From: CAVTWS01 sp963732655
Lineage (GTDB): Bacteria > Actinomycetota > Acidimicrobiia > Acidimicrobiales > SHLQ01
Assembly: GCA_963732655.1 (NCBI GenBank)
Contig: CAVTAI010000001.1
Span: 372,001-436,000 of the forward strand
DNA length: 64,000 nt
Direction: 5' to 3'
Part shown: piece after piece, positions 36,924 to 45,501 of the stretch
Numbering within the stretch: the first letter of the stretch is position 1
How the letters are laid out: every line of letters starts with the position of its first letter
Translations under genes and position numbers: made by a program
Notes under the pieces: model-generated
Told to the model about the DNA's origin: nothing
Database searches by the model: none
Seen by the model: the letters and a program-made list of their open reading frames with translations, nothing else

Positions 36924-38154
36924 TCGAGCATCTCGGAGCGGAAGGTCTTCGAGCTGTTCGGCGGTGAGGCCAAGGCCATCCGCGAGGTAGGCGTCGAGAC
37001 CGCCGAACTCCGTCTCGACGGTGTCGAGGGCCGCTTGCAGGTACTCCGGCCGCACCTCGAGCAGAGCGATGATGGGCTCCAGATCGGTATTGGTGATAGC
37101 CGACGCCTCGACCCCCTGTACAGCGGCGACGGCGGCCCGAACCTGTTCGATCGTGGCCGCGTTCTCCTCGGCTCGGTACTCGTCGGACAGGAGGTAGTCC
37201 TCCATCACCGTCTCGGCCGGCACGCCGAGGGCCAGCAGGGTCAGCGCCGACCCCCAGCCGGCGCGGTCCTTGCCGGCGGTGCAGTGCAGATTGGTGGGCC
37301 AGCTCGCCGGGTCGACGATGCGTTGCATGAGTCCGCCATAGGCGTCGGTCTGGTCCCGGACGAAGGCCTCGTTGCCGGTGATCAGCAGGGTCGGGTCGAT
37401 CGCGCTCGAGATCGCCGGCCAGAACTGCGTTGCGGATCGCCACCGGGTCCACGCTGTCGTCGAAGACCGGGAGCTGGAGCCGCTCCACTCCGGGAAGGTC
37501 CGGATCGGGAAGCTCCTCCACCTCGCCGGGGCTGCGCAGATCGCACACCAGGTTGATGCCCAGCGTGTCGACCAGATAGGCCTGATCGGCGTCGGTCAGG
37601 TCGCCCAACTCGCCGGACCGGTAGATGCGGCCCCACCGGACGTGGCGGCCGTCAGCGGTCTCGTAGCCGCCGAGGTCACGGAAGTTCGGCGCACCCTCGA
37701 GGGGGAGACGTCGTTCGGCCACCGTGAGTCCCCCGCCGGCCGCCTCGACACGGAAGTAGGGCCGACCACCGTCGCTCGGATCGTCGACGACGGCCCCTCC
37801 GGAGGTCACAGCATCCAGCCCGTCGAGCGTCTCGTTCGGCGCATCCGGGTCGGGACCCCAGGTCACGCTGACCGGCGCGGCGGGGTCGCTGGTCGACCAC
37901 GTCAGGCTCAACGTGCCATCGTCGAGGCGCTCGACCACGGCCTCGGTGACCACAGCAGCATCGGGCGCCGCCGCCGACTCGGTCGTCACCGTGGTACTGG
38001 TCTCCGCCGCGGCAGTCGAGACGTCGCCCGTGGTGGTCGTGTCATCGGCGGCCACCGCCCCGGTCGCCGCCGGCGCATCGTCGTCGTCGCCGCAGGCGCC
38101 GGCGAGGAGCGCCCCTACCAACAGCACGCCGAACAGTCGTGGTGCGTTCTTCAT
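36920..38154 (-). CDS. Secreted lipoprotein tyrosine phosphatase, two frameshifts
   Basis: Dual-specificity-type protein tyrosine phosphatase exported as a lipoprotein. The signal peptide ends LLAGAC (lipid Cys21) and is followed by GDDDDAP and a Thr/Ala-rich linker. A fibronectin-like segment (TLSLTWSTSDPAAPVSVTWG) precedes the catalytic domain, with GAPNFRDLGGYETADG and LVCDLRSPGEVEELPDP. The frame shifts near 37425; then HCTAGKDRAGWGSALTLLAL supplies the Cys-x5-Arg loop, with Lys-Asp inside as in bacterial and mycobacterial PtpB-like enzymes. A second extra base near 36940 hides the proper end EQLEDLRSEMLE-stop. GGGGG precedes ATG 38154. Confidence 0.85.
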
Positions 38155-38156
38155 GC

Positions 38157-39263
38157 TCAACCCCCTGGCTCGCCGGATCCGGCGACTCCGAGAATGTAGT
38201 CGCCGCGCTCGTCGCTCCAGGAATGTGTGACCAGGTCCCGGGCCGCTGCGGCGGCGCAGAACTGGCGGAAGCTGGTGAACCCGACCTTGCGCTCGCTGAA
38301 GTTCGCATCGCGCTTGCGGAGCTCGGTCTTGAGGCCCGACATCGCGACGCCGGTGCCGTCGGCGAGCTCGGCCACGGTGGCCACGAGCAGGGCGAAGGCG
38401 GCCGCCGCGGGACCCTCGTCGGTGACGAGCTCCACCTCGGGATCGCGGGTCGGACCGCTGAGTTCGATGATGCCGCGGCCTTCCAGGTTCCGGAGCAGCT
38501 CGGTGAACCCCCGGAAGCCGTAATCGGCCTCTCGGAAGGTCGGGTCGATCCGCTGCATCGCCCGTTTCAGCGTGGAGGCCCTCACGGCGTCGGACGACGC
38601 CTTCAGACCGGAGAGGGTCGACAGGACCCGTTCGTCGAGATCGGCCGGTTCGGTCCCCGGGACCTCGGCCACGTCGTCCGGGTGATCCTCGGCCTCACTC
38701 GTCGCTCCTCCCGCCGCCGTGGGGACGGCAGGAGCCATGGGTGCCTGGGTCGAGGCACGAGGCGCAACTGGCGCCCGTTCGGGAACCCCTTCCAGGTGGT
38801 CGTAGAACAGGAACTCATCACACGCAGGCGGGAGCATCTTCGACGTGGACTGCCGCACGCCGATGCCGATCACTCGCTTGTCGAGCTCCCGGAGCTTGTG
38901 GACCAGCGGAGTGAGGTCGCTGTCACCGGTGCAGATCACATATGTCGTGATGTACTGACGCTCGAACGCCATCTCCATGGCGTCCACCGCCAGTTTGATG
39001 TCGGCGGCGTTCTTGCGGCTCGCCCCCATGCGCTGGGGGATCTCGATCAGCTCGACGTGGTGGCGGGTGAGGTGGCGCCGGTCCTCGTCGAAGAACGACC
39101 AGTCGGCGTAGGCGCGACGGGCCAGCACCCGGCCTCGCTCGGCCATCGCCCGGGCGATGGGGCCGAAGTCGAACGGACGGACGCCGAGGTTGTCCCTCGC
39201 CCCGATGGCCAGGTTCTCGTAGTCGAGAAATAGGGCGATGCGTTCGTCACCGTCGTCGTGCAT
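38157..39263 (-). CDS. NYN-domain ribonuclease-like protein with two LOTUS/OST-HTH domains
   Basis: 368 residues. Residues 1-160 form a NYN (PIN-like) nuclease domain: IALFLDYENLAIGA with Asp14 and Asn17, NAADIKLAVDAME with Asp88 and Asp94, and VICTGDSDLTPLVHKL with Asp114 and Asp116, the acidic metal-binding set. After a Pro/Ala-rich linker come two winged-helix OST-HTH/LOTUS domains, about 214-285 (KRAMQRIDPTFREADYGFRG) and 300-360 (TELRKRDANFSERKVGFTSF). Such proteins are predicted RNA-binding nucleases. The stop is 2 bases from the phosphatase start, so they are coupled. Targets are unknown. Confidence 0.9.
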   Translation of the reverse strand: MHDDGDERIALFLDYENLAIGARDNLGVRPFDFGPIARAMAERGRVLARRAYADWSFFDEDRRHLTRHHVELIEIPQRMGASRKNAADIKLAVDAMEMAFERQYITTYVICTGDSDLTPLVHKLRELDKRVIGIGVRQSTSKMLPPACDEFLFYDHLEGVPERAPVAPRASTQAPMAPAVPTAAGGATSEAEDHPDDVAEVPGTEPADLDERVLSTLSGLKASSDAVRASTLKRAMQRIDPTFREADYGFRGFTELLRNLEGRGIIELSGPTRDPEVELVTDEGPAAAAFALLVATVAELADGTGVAMSGLKTELRKRDANFSERKVGFTSFRQFCAAAAARDLVTHSWSDERGDYILGVAGSGEPGG

Positions 39264-39311
39264 GAGCGGCAGTCTGGCCCAGGTTGACCCCCGGCGTACG
39301 CACAGGAGCGT

Positions 39312-39806
39312 TCACTCCCCGTCGGCCGCCGGCTTCCAGTGGGTGCGGAGGTCCTCGAGCCACGGTGGGTACTCGAGCGCAGGATCCGGCAACGCCTCGG
39401 CGCCCTGCGCCGCCAGCGCGGCCTGGAACAGCTCGGGTTGATCGCCCCACGAGCGGGGGTCGCCCATCATCACCTCGTACAGCGTCGCCCCGTCCGGCCC
39501 GGCGACGATGGGCCCGAACGCGGCGCCGTTCGGCAGCTCCACATGCGTGCCGGTGGGGCACGGCGTACCCCCGATCGTGAGCGCGCCGTCGAGCACGAAC
39601 ACGATGTGAGGGCTGAAGTGGCCGTGGCGGCGCACGATCATTCCCGGGTCGTAGCGGGCGTACAACGAGAGGTACTGCGGGTCGGCCGAGAAGGCCAGCC
39701 ACTTCTCGTGCACGAACGACTCGCTGCCGTCAGCGTTGCGTTGCGCTTTGACCTTCTGCCACGGCACATCGGGATCGTCGAGATGACGGAAGACAGGCTC
39801 AGACAT
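39312..39806 (-). CDS. Cupin-domain protein
   Basis: Small cupin of 164 residues. The core has YARYDPGMIVRRHGHFSPHI followed by VFVLDGALTIGGTPCPTGTH, giving the His-x-His metal pair (RHGHFSPH) and the second motif PTGTHVELPNGAAFGP. GGGAGG precedes the ATG at 39806, which starts inside the last codons of the upstream decarboxylase-like gene (8-base overlap). The reading frame is open upstream through a repeat array, but that extension (repeated SPAPSRCPL) is an artefact of the repeat. A dioxygenase, isomerase or binding role is possible. Confidence 0.83.
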   Translation of the reverse strand: MSEPVFRHLDDPDVPWQKVKAQRNADGSESFVHEKWLAFSADPQYLSLYARYDPGMIVRRHGHFSPHIVFVLDGALTIGGTPCPTGTHVELPNGAAFGPIVAGPDGATLYEVMMGDPRSWGDQPELFQAALAAQGAEALPDPALEYPPWLEDLRTHWKPAADGE

Positions 39807-40611
39807 GGGACCTCCCGGGATCAGGGGGCACCGACTCGGTGCCGGTGACAGGGGGCACCGACTCGGTGCCGGTGACAGGGGGCACCGACTCGGTGCCGGT
39901 GAACGCCAGCTCGTCGGGACGGCACAGGTACCGAAGGGACGGCAGCCGAACCACGCCATCTCCGGCGACGGCCGCCACCGGGTGGTACGGATCGAGCAGC
40001 GGCTGACCCCACCAGTCGGCGTCGAACGTGTTCAGGCGGGCCGTCAACCGCTCGACCTCGACCAGATCGACGGTGTTCTCGGTCTGGACCAGCCGGAGGC
40101 CCCTCAGGGTGTGGGCCAGGTTCAAGGTGTCGGTGACCTGGAAGTCGGCGGGAGCGAGTGGGGTCCCACCGGCCGCGACCAGGTCGAGCGCGACCGCTCC
40201 GCCGGCGTACACGCTCACCGTGGTGGCGGCGTACCGCCGATCGATCCGCACGTCGGCAACGGTCGCCGGAAAGCCCCAACCGGCGGCCAATGCTTCGGCC
40301 GCGCCGGCCGAGTCGACGGCCATCCGCGTGCTCAATCCCCTCGGCCGCACGCCGCTGCGGCACGCGATGCGTACGAGCACCGCTCCGAACGCTCCCCACG
40401 GTGACGCGGTCGCCTGCCAGGCCATGACGGTGGCGGTGGGCGGGTTCGTGGGATGGAGCCCGGGGGGCAGCATCTCAGTGCGGCCGGCGTACCGGAGCTC
40501 GAACAGCGCGTGGACGACCGTGCCCTCCAGCTCGGCCGGGTCGACCGACAACGACGGCATGGTGGGCGCGAGGCTCGCCAGTTCGTCGGCCGGCGTGGAG
40601 CCACTCAGCAC
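39799..40611 (-). CDS. Acetoacetate decarboxylase-like protein with repeat-encoded C-terminus
   Basis: Probable acetoacetate-decarboxylase-fold protein of about 270 residues. Useful blocks are GTVVHALFELRYAGRTEMLP, PPTATVMAWQATASPWGAFG, VLVRIACRSGVRPRG and FQVTDTLNLAHTLRGLRLVQ. I do not see a clear Schiff-base Lys, so it may be a non-decarboxylating homologue. GTG 40611 overlaps the end of the LLM gene by 7 bases and is my best start; the frame is open further upstream. The last 30 residues are three near-perfect copies of GTESVPPVT, encoded by a 27-bp tandem array, a recent-looking extension. Confidence 0.62.
   Translation of the reverse strand: MLSGSTPADELASLAPTMPSLSVDPAELEGTVVHALFELRYAGRTEMLPPGLHPTNPPTATVMAWQATASPWGAFGAVLVRIACRSGVRPRGLSTRMAVDSAGAAEALAAGWGFPATVADVRIDRRYAATTVSVYAGGAVALDLVAAGGTPLAPADFQVTDTLNLAHTLRGLRLVQTENTVDLVEVERLTARLNTFDADWWGQPLLDPYHPVAAVAGDGVVRLPSLRYLCRPDELAFTGTESVPPVTGTESVPPVTGTESVPPDPGRSHV
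39827..39897. repeat. 27-bp tandem repeat at the 3' end of a gene, three copies
   Basis: Hairpin cores GGCACCG-ACT-CGGTGCC start at 39827, 39854 and 39881, an exact period of 27 bases, with identical 10-base spacers. On the minus strand the unit encodes GTESVPPVT and keeps the frame of the decarboxylase-like gene. Confidence 0.9.
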
Positions 40612-41711
40612 GTCGGCGACCCGCCCGCCGACGTCCCGGAGAAGTGAGGCATGACCTCCCGAGCGAACGTCCTCAAGCTCTCGAGCACGGCGGCCTGGTC
40701 GATCACTTCGGTCGAGTTCAGCAGGAAGTTGATGCCGTCGACACCGATGGATTCCCACCGTTTGACGACCTCGATGATGCGGTCAGGGTCGCCGACGCAG
40801 ATGCCTTCGGGTATGCCGCGGGGATCGGCCGGGCTGGCCCGATCCGACCCGGCGGCTGGGGCCAGGTTGCCGAGCGAGCGATAGGCCGGCGTCGGGTACG
40901 CCTCACGCGTCCACAGCAGGTGCGCGTTGTGCAGGCCGAAGTTGCCCACCATCCCCATCCCGACCCGGGCGGCGAGATCGGGATCCTCGTGGCAGTACAG
41001 GAAGTTCAGGGTGGTGACTTGGTCGTTCACGACCGAGCTGACGGGGTCACAGGACCGGATGCGCTGGTGGTACGCCTTCGTGCGCCGTTCCTGCTCGGCG
41101 TAGCCGGCCGCCGCCACCCCCAGGCAGCCGAGGCCCCGCTCGGCGGCGTCGACCTCGGTGCCCGGGCTCGTCACCGTCACCCACAGCGGCGGATGGGGGT
41201 CCTGGACGGGGTTGGGCAAGACGTACCGCTCAGGCATCGAGAAGCACGACCCCTGCCACGACACCGGCTCGCGCTTCCACAGGTGGGGCAACGCGCGGAC
41301 GAACTCGTCCCAGGTTCGTTTGGTGAGATCGGGGTCGGCGCCGAACCCTCCCAGCTCCGTCCATGTCGACGACCGGGCCGTGCCCACATCGAGACGCCCA
41401 CGGCTGATGATGTCGAGCGCGGCCGCCCGCTCGGCCACGCGCACCGGATGGTTCATCTCGGGGACGCACACGACCGCGCCGTGTCCCACGCGGATCCTGG
41501 TCGTCTGCGCGGCGATCGCCGCGAGGATCACCTCAGGTGCCCCGGAGTGCGAGTACTCCTCCAGGAAGTGGTGTTCGACCGCCCAGGCCCAATCGAACCC
41601 GAGCTCGTCGGCCAGGCGGGCCTGTTCGAGGCTGTTGTGCCACACCGCCGACTCGACGGCGGCCGAAAACGGACGCGGGGTCGACAGCTCGAAGAAGATC
41701 CCGAACCGCAC
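40605..41711 (-). CDS. LLM-class flavin-dependent oxidoreductase
   Basis: Luciferase-like monooxygenase of 368 residues. It opens MRFGIFFELSTPRPFSAAVE and shows ADELGFDWAWAVEHHFLEEY, TTRIRVGHGAVVCVPEMNHP and LDIISRGRLDVGTARSSTWT, the bacterial-luciferase alkanal-type pattern that uses FMNH2. The second half has GICVGDPDRIIEVVKRWESI and GINFLLNSTE. It is followed in the operon by the decarboxylase-like gene and preceded by an SDR, together suggesting oxidation of a ketone or aromatic compound. Substrate unknown. Confidence 0.87.
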   Translation of the reverse strand: MRFGIFFELSTPRPFSAAVESAVWHNSLEQARLADELGFDWAWAVEHHFLEEYSHSGAPEVILAAIAAQTTRIRVGHGAVVCVPEMNHPVRVAERAAALDIISRGRLDVGTARSSTWTELGGFGADPDLTKRTWDEFVRALPHLWKREPVSWQGSCFSMPERYVLPNPVQDPHPPLWVTVTSPGTEVDAAERGLGCLGVAAAGYAEQERRTKAYHQRIRSCDPVSSVVNDQVTTLNFLYCHEDPDLAARVGMGMVGNFGLHNAHLLWTREAYPTPAYRSLGNLAPAAGSDRASPADPRGIPEGICVGDPDRIIEVVKRWESIGVDGINFLLNSTEVIDQAAVLESLRTFAREVMPHFSGTSAGGSPTC

Positions 41712-41728
41712 CGGCAGCTACCCGACAC

Positions 41729-42511
41729 TCACAGGGCGTAGGAGTAGCCGCCGTTGAGCGGATACACCTGCCCGGTGATCCATCCGGCGCCCTCCGAGGC
41801 CAGGAAGGACACGAAGTGCGCCACCTCGGCCGGCTCGCCGAACCGGCGCATCGGATACCGCTTCAGCGCCTTGGCCATACGCTCGCCGTCCTGGGGGCCT
41901 TCCTGTCGCCACAACGTGCCGAGCGCGATGCAGTTCGCCGTGACCCCGTCCGGCCCCACCTCGGTGGCGAGACTGCGCATGAACCCCATCGAGCCGGCCT
42001 TGGCGGCGGCGTACCCCGTCAACAGCGGGTCGCCCGTGCGGCCAGAGTCCGACACGATGGTGATGACCCGGCCCCACCCGTTGTCGACCATGTCCTTCAC
42101 GAACGCCCCGGTCACGAGCATCGTGGCCTCCAGACCGAGGCTGATCCAGGGGCGCCAGTCCTCCGGTCCGCACTCGACGAACTTCTTCATGATCGAGACC
42201 GTTCCGTCGAACAGCCCCGGCGGCAGGCCGGCGTTGTTCACGACCACGTCGACCGGACCGAGCTCGGCCTTCACCTGAGCGGCCATGGCGGCCACCGAGG
42301 CGGGGTCGGTGATGTCGGCCTGCACGCCGAAACCACGTGAGCCGGCGGCGTCGATCGCCTTCGCTGCTTCGAGCGATCGGTCGCCGTCGATGTCGACGAT
42401 GGCGACGGCCTTGGCGCCGTGACCGGCCAGCGTGGTGGCGATGGTGGTACCGACGAGACCAGCTCCGGTGACGAACACCGTGCGGCCTTCGAGCGAAAGC
42501 GCATCTTGCAT
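41729..42511 (-). CDS. Short-chain dehydrogenase/reductase
   Basis: SDR of 260 residues. The cofactor motif is VFVTGAGLVGTTIATTLAGH, NNAGLPPG follows strand 4, the catalytic Ser is in ITIVSDSGR and Tyr-Lys in LTGYAAAKAGSMGF. The end WITGQVYPLNGGYSYAL is typical. VDIDG after strand 2 favours NAD+. The start ATG 42511 follows a run of G residues; extension upstream is open but not SDR-like. It is 17 bases from the LLM gene and therefore co-transcribed. Confidence 0.88.
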   Translation of the reverse strand: MQDALSLEGRTVFVTGAGLVGTTIATTLAGHGAKAVAIVDIDGDRSLEAAKAIDAAGSRGFGVQADITDPASVAAMAAQVKAELGPVDVVVNNAGLPPGLFDGTVSIMKKFVECGPEDWRPWISLGLEATMLVTGAFVKDMVDNGWGRVITIVSDSGRTGDPLLTGYAAAKAGSMGFMRSLATEVGPDGVTANCIALGTLWRQEGPQDGERMAKALKRYPMRRFGEPAEVAHFVSFLASEGAGWITGQVYPLNGGYSYAL

Positions 42512-42548
42512 CCCCCCACTACAGCACCCCGCCGACGCCGAGCAGCAA

Positions 42549-43322
42549 TCAGCTTGTCGCCGCGGACCCCTTGCGGGTGGGGCGCAACGCCACCAACGCC
42601 TCACGCACCAGCGCGCCGTACCGGTCGAGGGCCGCAGCTGGATCCCGGGAACGCACGATCGGCACCCCGATCACGAGGCTGTCCACGCCGTTGGCCAGCG
42701 CCGCCTCAGGGGTCACGATGCGGCGCTGCACGCCCACCTCGTCGTCGGTGCTCCGGATGCCGGTGCCGTAGATCTTGAGATGCCTGGTGGCCGGATCGTC
42801 GTGGACGACCCACGCGTCGGCCGCCGCGCACATCACTGCGGTGCAGCCGGCGTCGGCGGCGATCCGGGCGTATCGGTGCACGACATCTTCGGGGTCGGCG
42901 CTGTGCATCTCCTGGTAGTCCTCGACGCTCCAGTTCGACGAGCTCAAGAAGACCACCACCTCGGTTCGAGTCCCGGCCGCTTCGACCGCCGCGGCCAGAC
43001 TCCGCCCGCCGACCGCGTAGTGGACGCTGACGAACTCCGGAGCATGGATCGGGGCCGTGCGGTCACCACGGAGTAGGCGGATGTCCGCCGCCAGGTTCTC
43101 GGGATGGTCGTCGACGAATCGAGCGTCGTAGAAGAGCCGGCGAGCGCGGTGGTTGCGGACGAAATCGAACGCCCGGCCTGGTGGCATGCGCTGCACCAGG
43201 TGGCTGGAGATCTTCACGCACCCGACCCGGGACAACACCTTGTGGCCGACATGCAACATGTCGAACACCGACGTCTGGTCGATGGCCAGCACCAAGCGAT
43301 CGAACACATCGCGCTCACGCAC
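42549..43322 (-). CDS. OMP-decarboxylase-superfamily protein lacking the catalytic lysine
   Basis: TIM-barrel protein of 257 residues that looks like orotidine-5'-phosphate decarboxylase. FDRLVLAIDQTS carries the first Asp, CVKISSHLV the second-strand Lys, and TGIRSTDDEVGVQRRIVTPE followed by NGVDSLVIGVPIVRS matches the phosphate-binding end. But the active-site motif D-x-K-x-x-D is D-A-R-F-V-D: Lys replaced by Arg. That residue is essential for decarboxylation in the family, so another reaction or a binding role is likely. GTG 43322 is chosen because TATGCT lies 6 nt before it; ATG 43361 would be a longer alternative. It leads the minus-strand run of nine genes. Confidence 0.68.
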   Translation of the reverse strand: MRERDVFDRLVLAIDQTSVFDMLHVGHKVLSRVGCVKISSHLVQRMPPGRAFDFVRNHRARRLFYDARFVDDHPENLAADIRLLRGDRTAPIHAPEFVSVHYAVGGRSLAAAVEAAGTRTEVVVFLSSSNWSVEDYQEMHSADPEDVVHRYARIAADAGCTAVMCAAADAWVVHDDPATRHLKIYGTGIRSTDDEVGVQRRIVTPEAALANGVDSLVIGVPIVRSRDPAAALDRYGALVREALVALRPTRKGSAATS

Positions 43323-43328
43323 CCGGTG

Positions 43329-43334
43329 AGCATA
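43329..43334 (-). promoter_or_regulatory. Leaderless -10 element for the OMP-decarboxylase-like operon
   Basis: TATGCT (minus strand), then 6 nt, then GTG at 43322. The spacing matches the other leaderless starts of the window and decides the start codon of this gene. Confidence 0.5.
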
Positions 43335-43468
43335 CGACGGGCACCCCACCGCCCCGGCCATCGGACCGGTGGCGCAGCGGGGCCCGACCTCAGGACACGG
43401 GGTGATGATCGAGTAGATTCGACAGGCTCTGGAATGAGTCCGCGCGAGCGGGCAGGATTCACCCTTCT

Positions 43469-45433
43469 GTGTCACCGCTTCCCCTTCCTTCGCGGCGCGC
43501 CTACGTGCCGGCTCTCGACGGCCTCCGCGCCGGCGCAGTGCTGGCCGTTCTCGCCTACCACCTCGATGCCCCGTGGGCTCGCGGCGGGTACCTCGGCGTC
43601 GACATCTTCTTCGTTCTCTCCGGATATCTGATCACCGGCTTGCTGGTCGACGAGGTCGAGCAGAACGGCAAGATCGACCTCGTCGCCTTCTGGTCGCGCC
43701 GGTTCCGGCGGCTCCTTCCGGCCCTCGTGGTCACGATCGCGGTCCTGCTGGCGTGGGCGTTGTGGTGGGCCGATCCGGTGGCCCGAGCCCGATTCCGGGG
43801 CGATGGTCTGGCCAGCCTGCTCTACGTCGCGAACTGGCGCTTCATCAACACCGACGCCTCGTACTTCGACAGCTTCGCCTCCGGCAACCCCCTCACCCAC
43901 TTGTGGAGCCTGGCCATCGAGGAGCAGTTCTACGTGGTCTGGCCGGTCGTGCTGATGGGCATCATCCGGTTCGCGCGCACTCCCGAACGAGTGCGGCGCA
44001 CGCTCGCCATCGGCTGCGCAGTCGGGGCCGTGGCGTCCGCTGCGCTCATGGCGGGGCTCTACTCCGGCCCCGACGCCTCTCGGGTCTACTACGGCACCGA
44101 CACCCACGCCTTCGGCCTGCTGATCGGGGCGCTCGGGTCCGTCCTCCCGCACCCGCTGCGTTTCCGGCGGCCGGCCGCCTTGGCCAGTCTCACGGCACTC
44201 GTGGCCCTCGGGACCGCCGTCGTCTTCCTCCCCGATGACAGCGCCTTCGCCTACCGGGGCGGGATCGCGCTGGCCTCGTTGTGCGCGCTGCCACTCGTCA
44301 TGGGCGCCTCGGTGCCCGGGTTGGTGCGGGAGGTCTTCTCGTGGCGACCGCTCGTGCAGATCGGGCGAGTGAGCTACGGCCTGTACTTGTGGCATTGGCC
44401 GGTGATCATCGTGCTCGATGAGTCCGAGACCGGCTGGGACGGTCCGGCACTGCTCGTTCTGCGCCTGGTCATCACCGTGGCGCTCACCATCGCGTCGTTC
44501 CTCATCATCGAGCAGCCGGTTCGGCAACGACGGGTGGTCCAGTCGGCCCGCACGGCCGGGCCAGCCGTGCTGACCTGCGGCGCGCTCCTCGCCGTGGGGT
44601 TGTTCTCCGTCGACGCCTCGCCGACCGTGTACGCGTCGCCGATCGACATCACCAGCCTCACGTCGACCACTCGGCCGGCGTCGGACGAACCCGACGTGCT
44701 CGCCGCGTCGGTCGAGGCACCACCAGCCACACCGGCGGTGTTCGTCGTCGGCGATTCCACCGGCGCCGCGCTCCTCCTGGGCTTGCCTGCCGCGGGTGAG
44801 GACATCGGCGTCGACGTGATCCCTGGCGCGGTCGTACCGGGCGCCGCCAACACCTTCTGCCCGCTCGACCTGAGCACGGGCGAGCTCCGACTCGCCGATG
44901 GCTCCACCACGGGCGTCGACATCGACCCCGTGTGCGATTGGTCAGAGATGTGGCCGACGGTGCTCGATCACCTGGAGGTGCAGGTCTCGCTCCTCGTCTT
45001 CGGCATGTGGGACTCCTTCTCTCGCCAGGTCGACGGACAGTGGCTGGAGGTCGGCTCCCCCGAATGGCACGAGCACATGGTGTCGCAGACGATCTGCGCC
45101 ATCAGTGTCCTGAGCGAAGAAGGCGGCCGGGTCGCTGTGCTGCGAGTCCCACCTTCGCCCAATCTGCCCGAGGCGAACACCGATGCATTGAACGCCGTCT
45201 ACGCCGAAGCCGCGGCGGCCATGCCCGATCGTTCGTTCCTCGTCGACATCGGTGACGAAGTCGCCGCCCACCCCGGTTGGCGATGGGATGGAACGCACTA
45301 CACGCCGGAGGGTGCGGCGGACGTGGCACCGCTCGTGCTGAACCAGCTTCGCGATGCTCTCCGTCAGGACCCGCTCACCCCTCGGGAGGCGCCGCCCTGG
45401 TGCCCGAACCGGGCTGGTCTGGCCGCTCCCTGA
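43469..45433 (+). CDS. Acyltransferase-3 membrane protein with C-terminal SGNH domain
   Basis: OafA/YrhL-type membrane O-acyltransferase, 654 residues. The catalytic helix end is YVPALDGLRAGAVLAVLAYH with the His of AYH, then GGYLGVDIFFVLSGYLITGL. RRFRRLLPALV, THLWSLAIEEQFYVVWPVVL and GRVSYGLYLWHWPVIIVLDE are family landmarks; about ten membrane segments end near residue 385. The soluble C-terminal part is an extracytoplasmic SGNH hydrolase-like domain: VFVVGDSTGAALLLG for the Ser block and GTHYTPEGA with the catalytic His. Such proteins acylate cell-wall or exopolysaccharide sugars. Start is a GTG without an obvious ribosome site. Confidence 0.9.
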   Translation: MSPLPLPSRRAYVPALDGLRAGAVLAVLAYHLDAPWARGGYLGVDIFFVLSGYLITGLLVDEVEQNGKIDLVAFWSRRFRRLLPALVVTIAVLLAWALWWADPVARARFRGDGLASLLYVANWRFINTDASYFDSFASGNPLTHLWSLAIEEQFYVVWPVVLMGIIRFARTPERVRRTLAIGCAVGAVASAALMAGLYSGPDASRVYYGTDTHAFGLLIGALGSVLPHPLRFRRPAALASLTALVALGTAVVFLPDDSAFAYRGGIALASLCALPLVMGASVPGLVREVFSWRPLVQIGRVSYGLYLWHWPVIIVLDESETGWDGPALLVLRLVITVALTIASFLIIEQPVRQRRVVQSARTAGPAVLTCGALLAVGLFSVDASPTVYASPIDITSLTSTTRPASDEPDVLAASVEAPPATPAVFVVGDSTGAALLLGLPAAGEDIGVDVIPGAVVPGAANTFCPLDLSTGELRLADGSTTGVDIDPVCDWSEMWPTVLDHLEVQVSLLVFGMWDSFSRQVDGQWLEVGSPEWHEHMVSQTICAISVLSEEGGRVAVLRVPPSPNLPEANTDALNAVYAEAAAAMPDRSFLVDIGDEVAAHPGWRWDGTHYTPEGAADVAPLVLNQLRDALRQDPLTPREAPPWCPNRAGLAAP

Positions 45434-45488
45434 GCCGAACGCGGTGAAGCCCCAGGCCGGCAACTGGTGGCTACGTGAGTCGACGACC

Positions 45489-45494
45489 TACGTT
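45489..45494 (+). promoter_or_regulatory. Leaderless -10 element for enoyl-CoA hydratase
   Basis: TACGTT, 7 nt before ATG 45502. It argues for that start over the GTG at 45475, which would add nine residues with no family similarity. Confidence 0.45.
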
Positions 45495-45501
45495 CGCGCT
45501 C

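Noticed and set aside
36072..37328. Fusion of tyrosine phosphatase with SDR
   Set aside because: Removing one base near 36940 gives a proper phosphatase stop overlapping the SDR ATG.
39827..39897. GGCACCGAGTCGGTGCC hairpin on the minus strand, the same as the end hairpin of a well-known Cas9 guide scaffold
   Set aside because: It is a short GC palindrome repeated every 27 bases inside a reading frame. No cas gene, repeat-spacer array or anti-repeat is in the window, so the likeness is coincidental.
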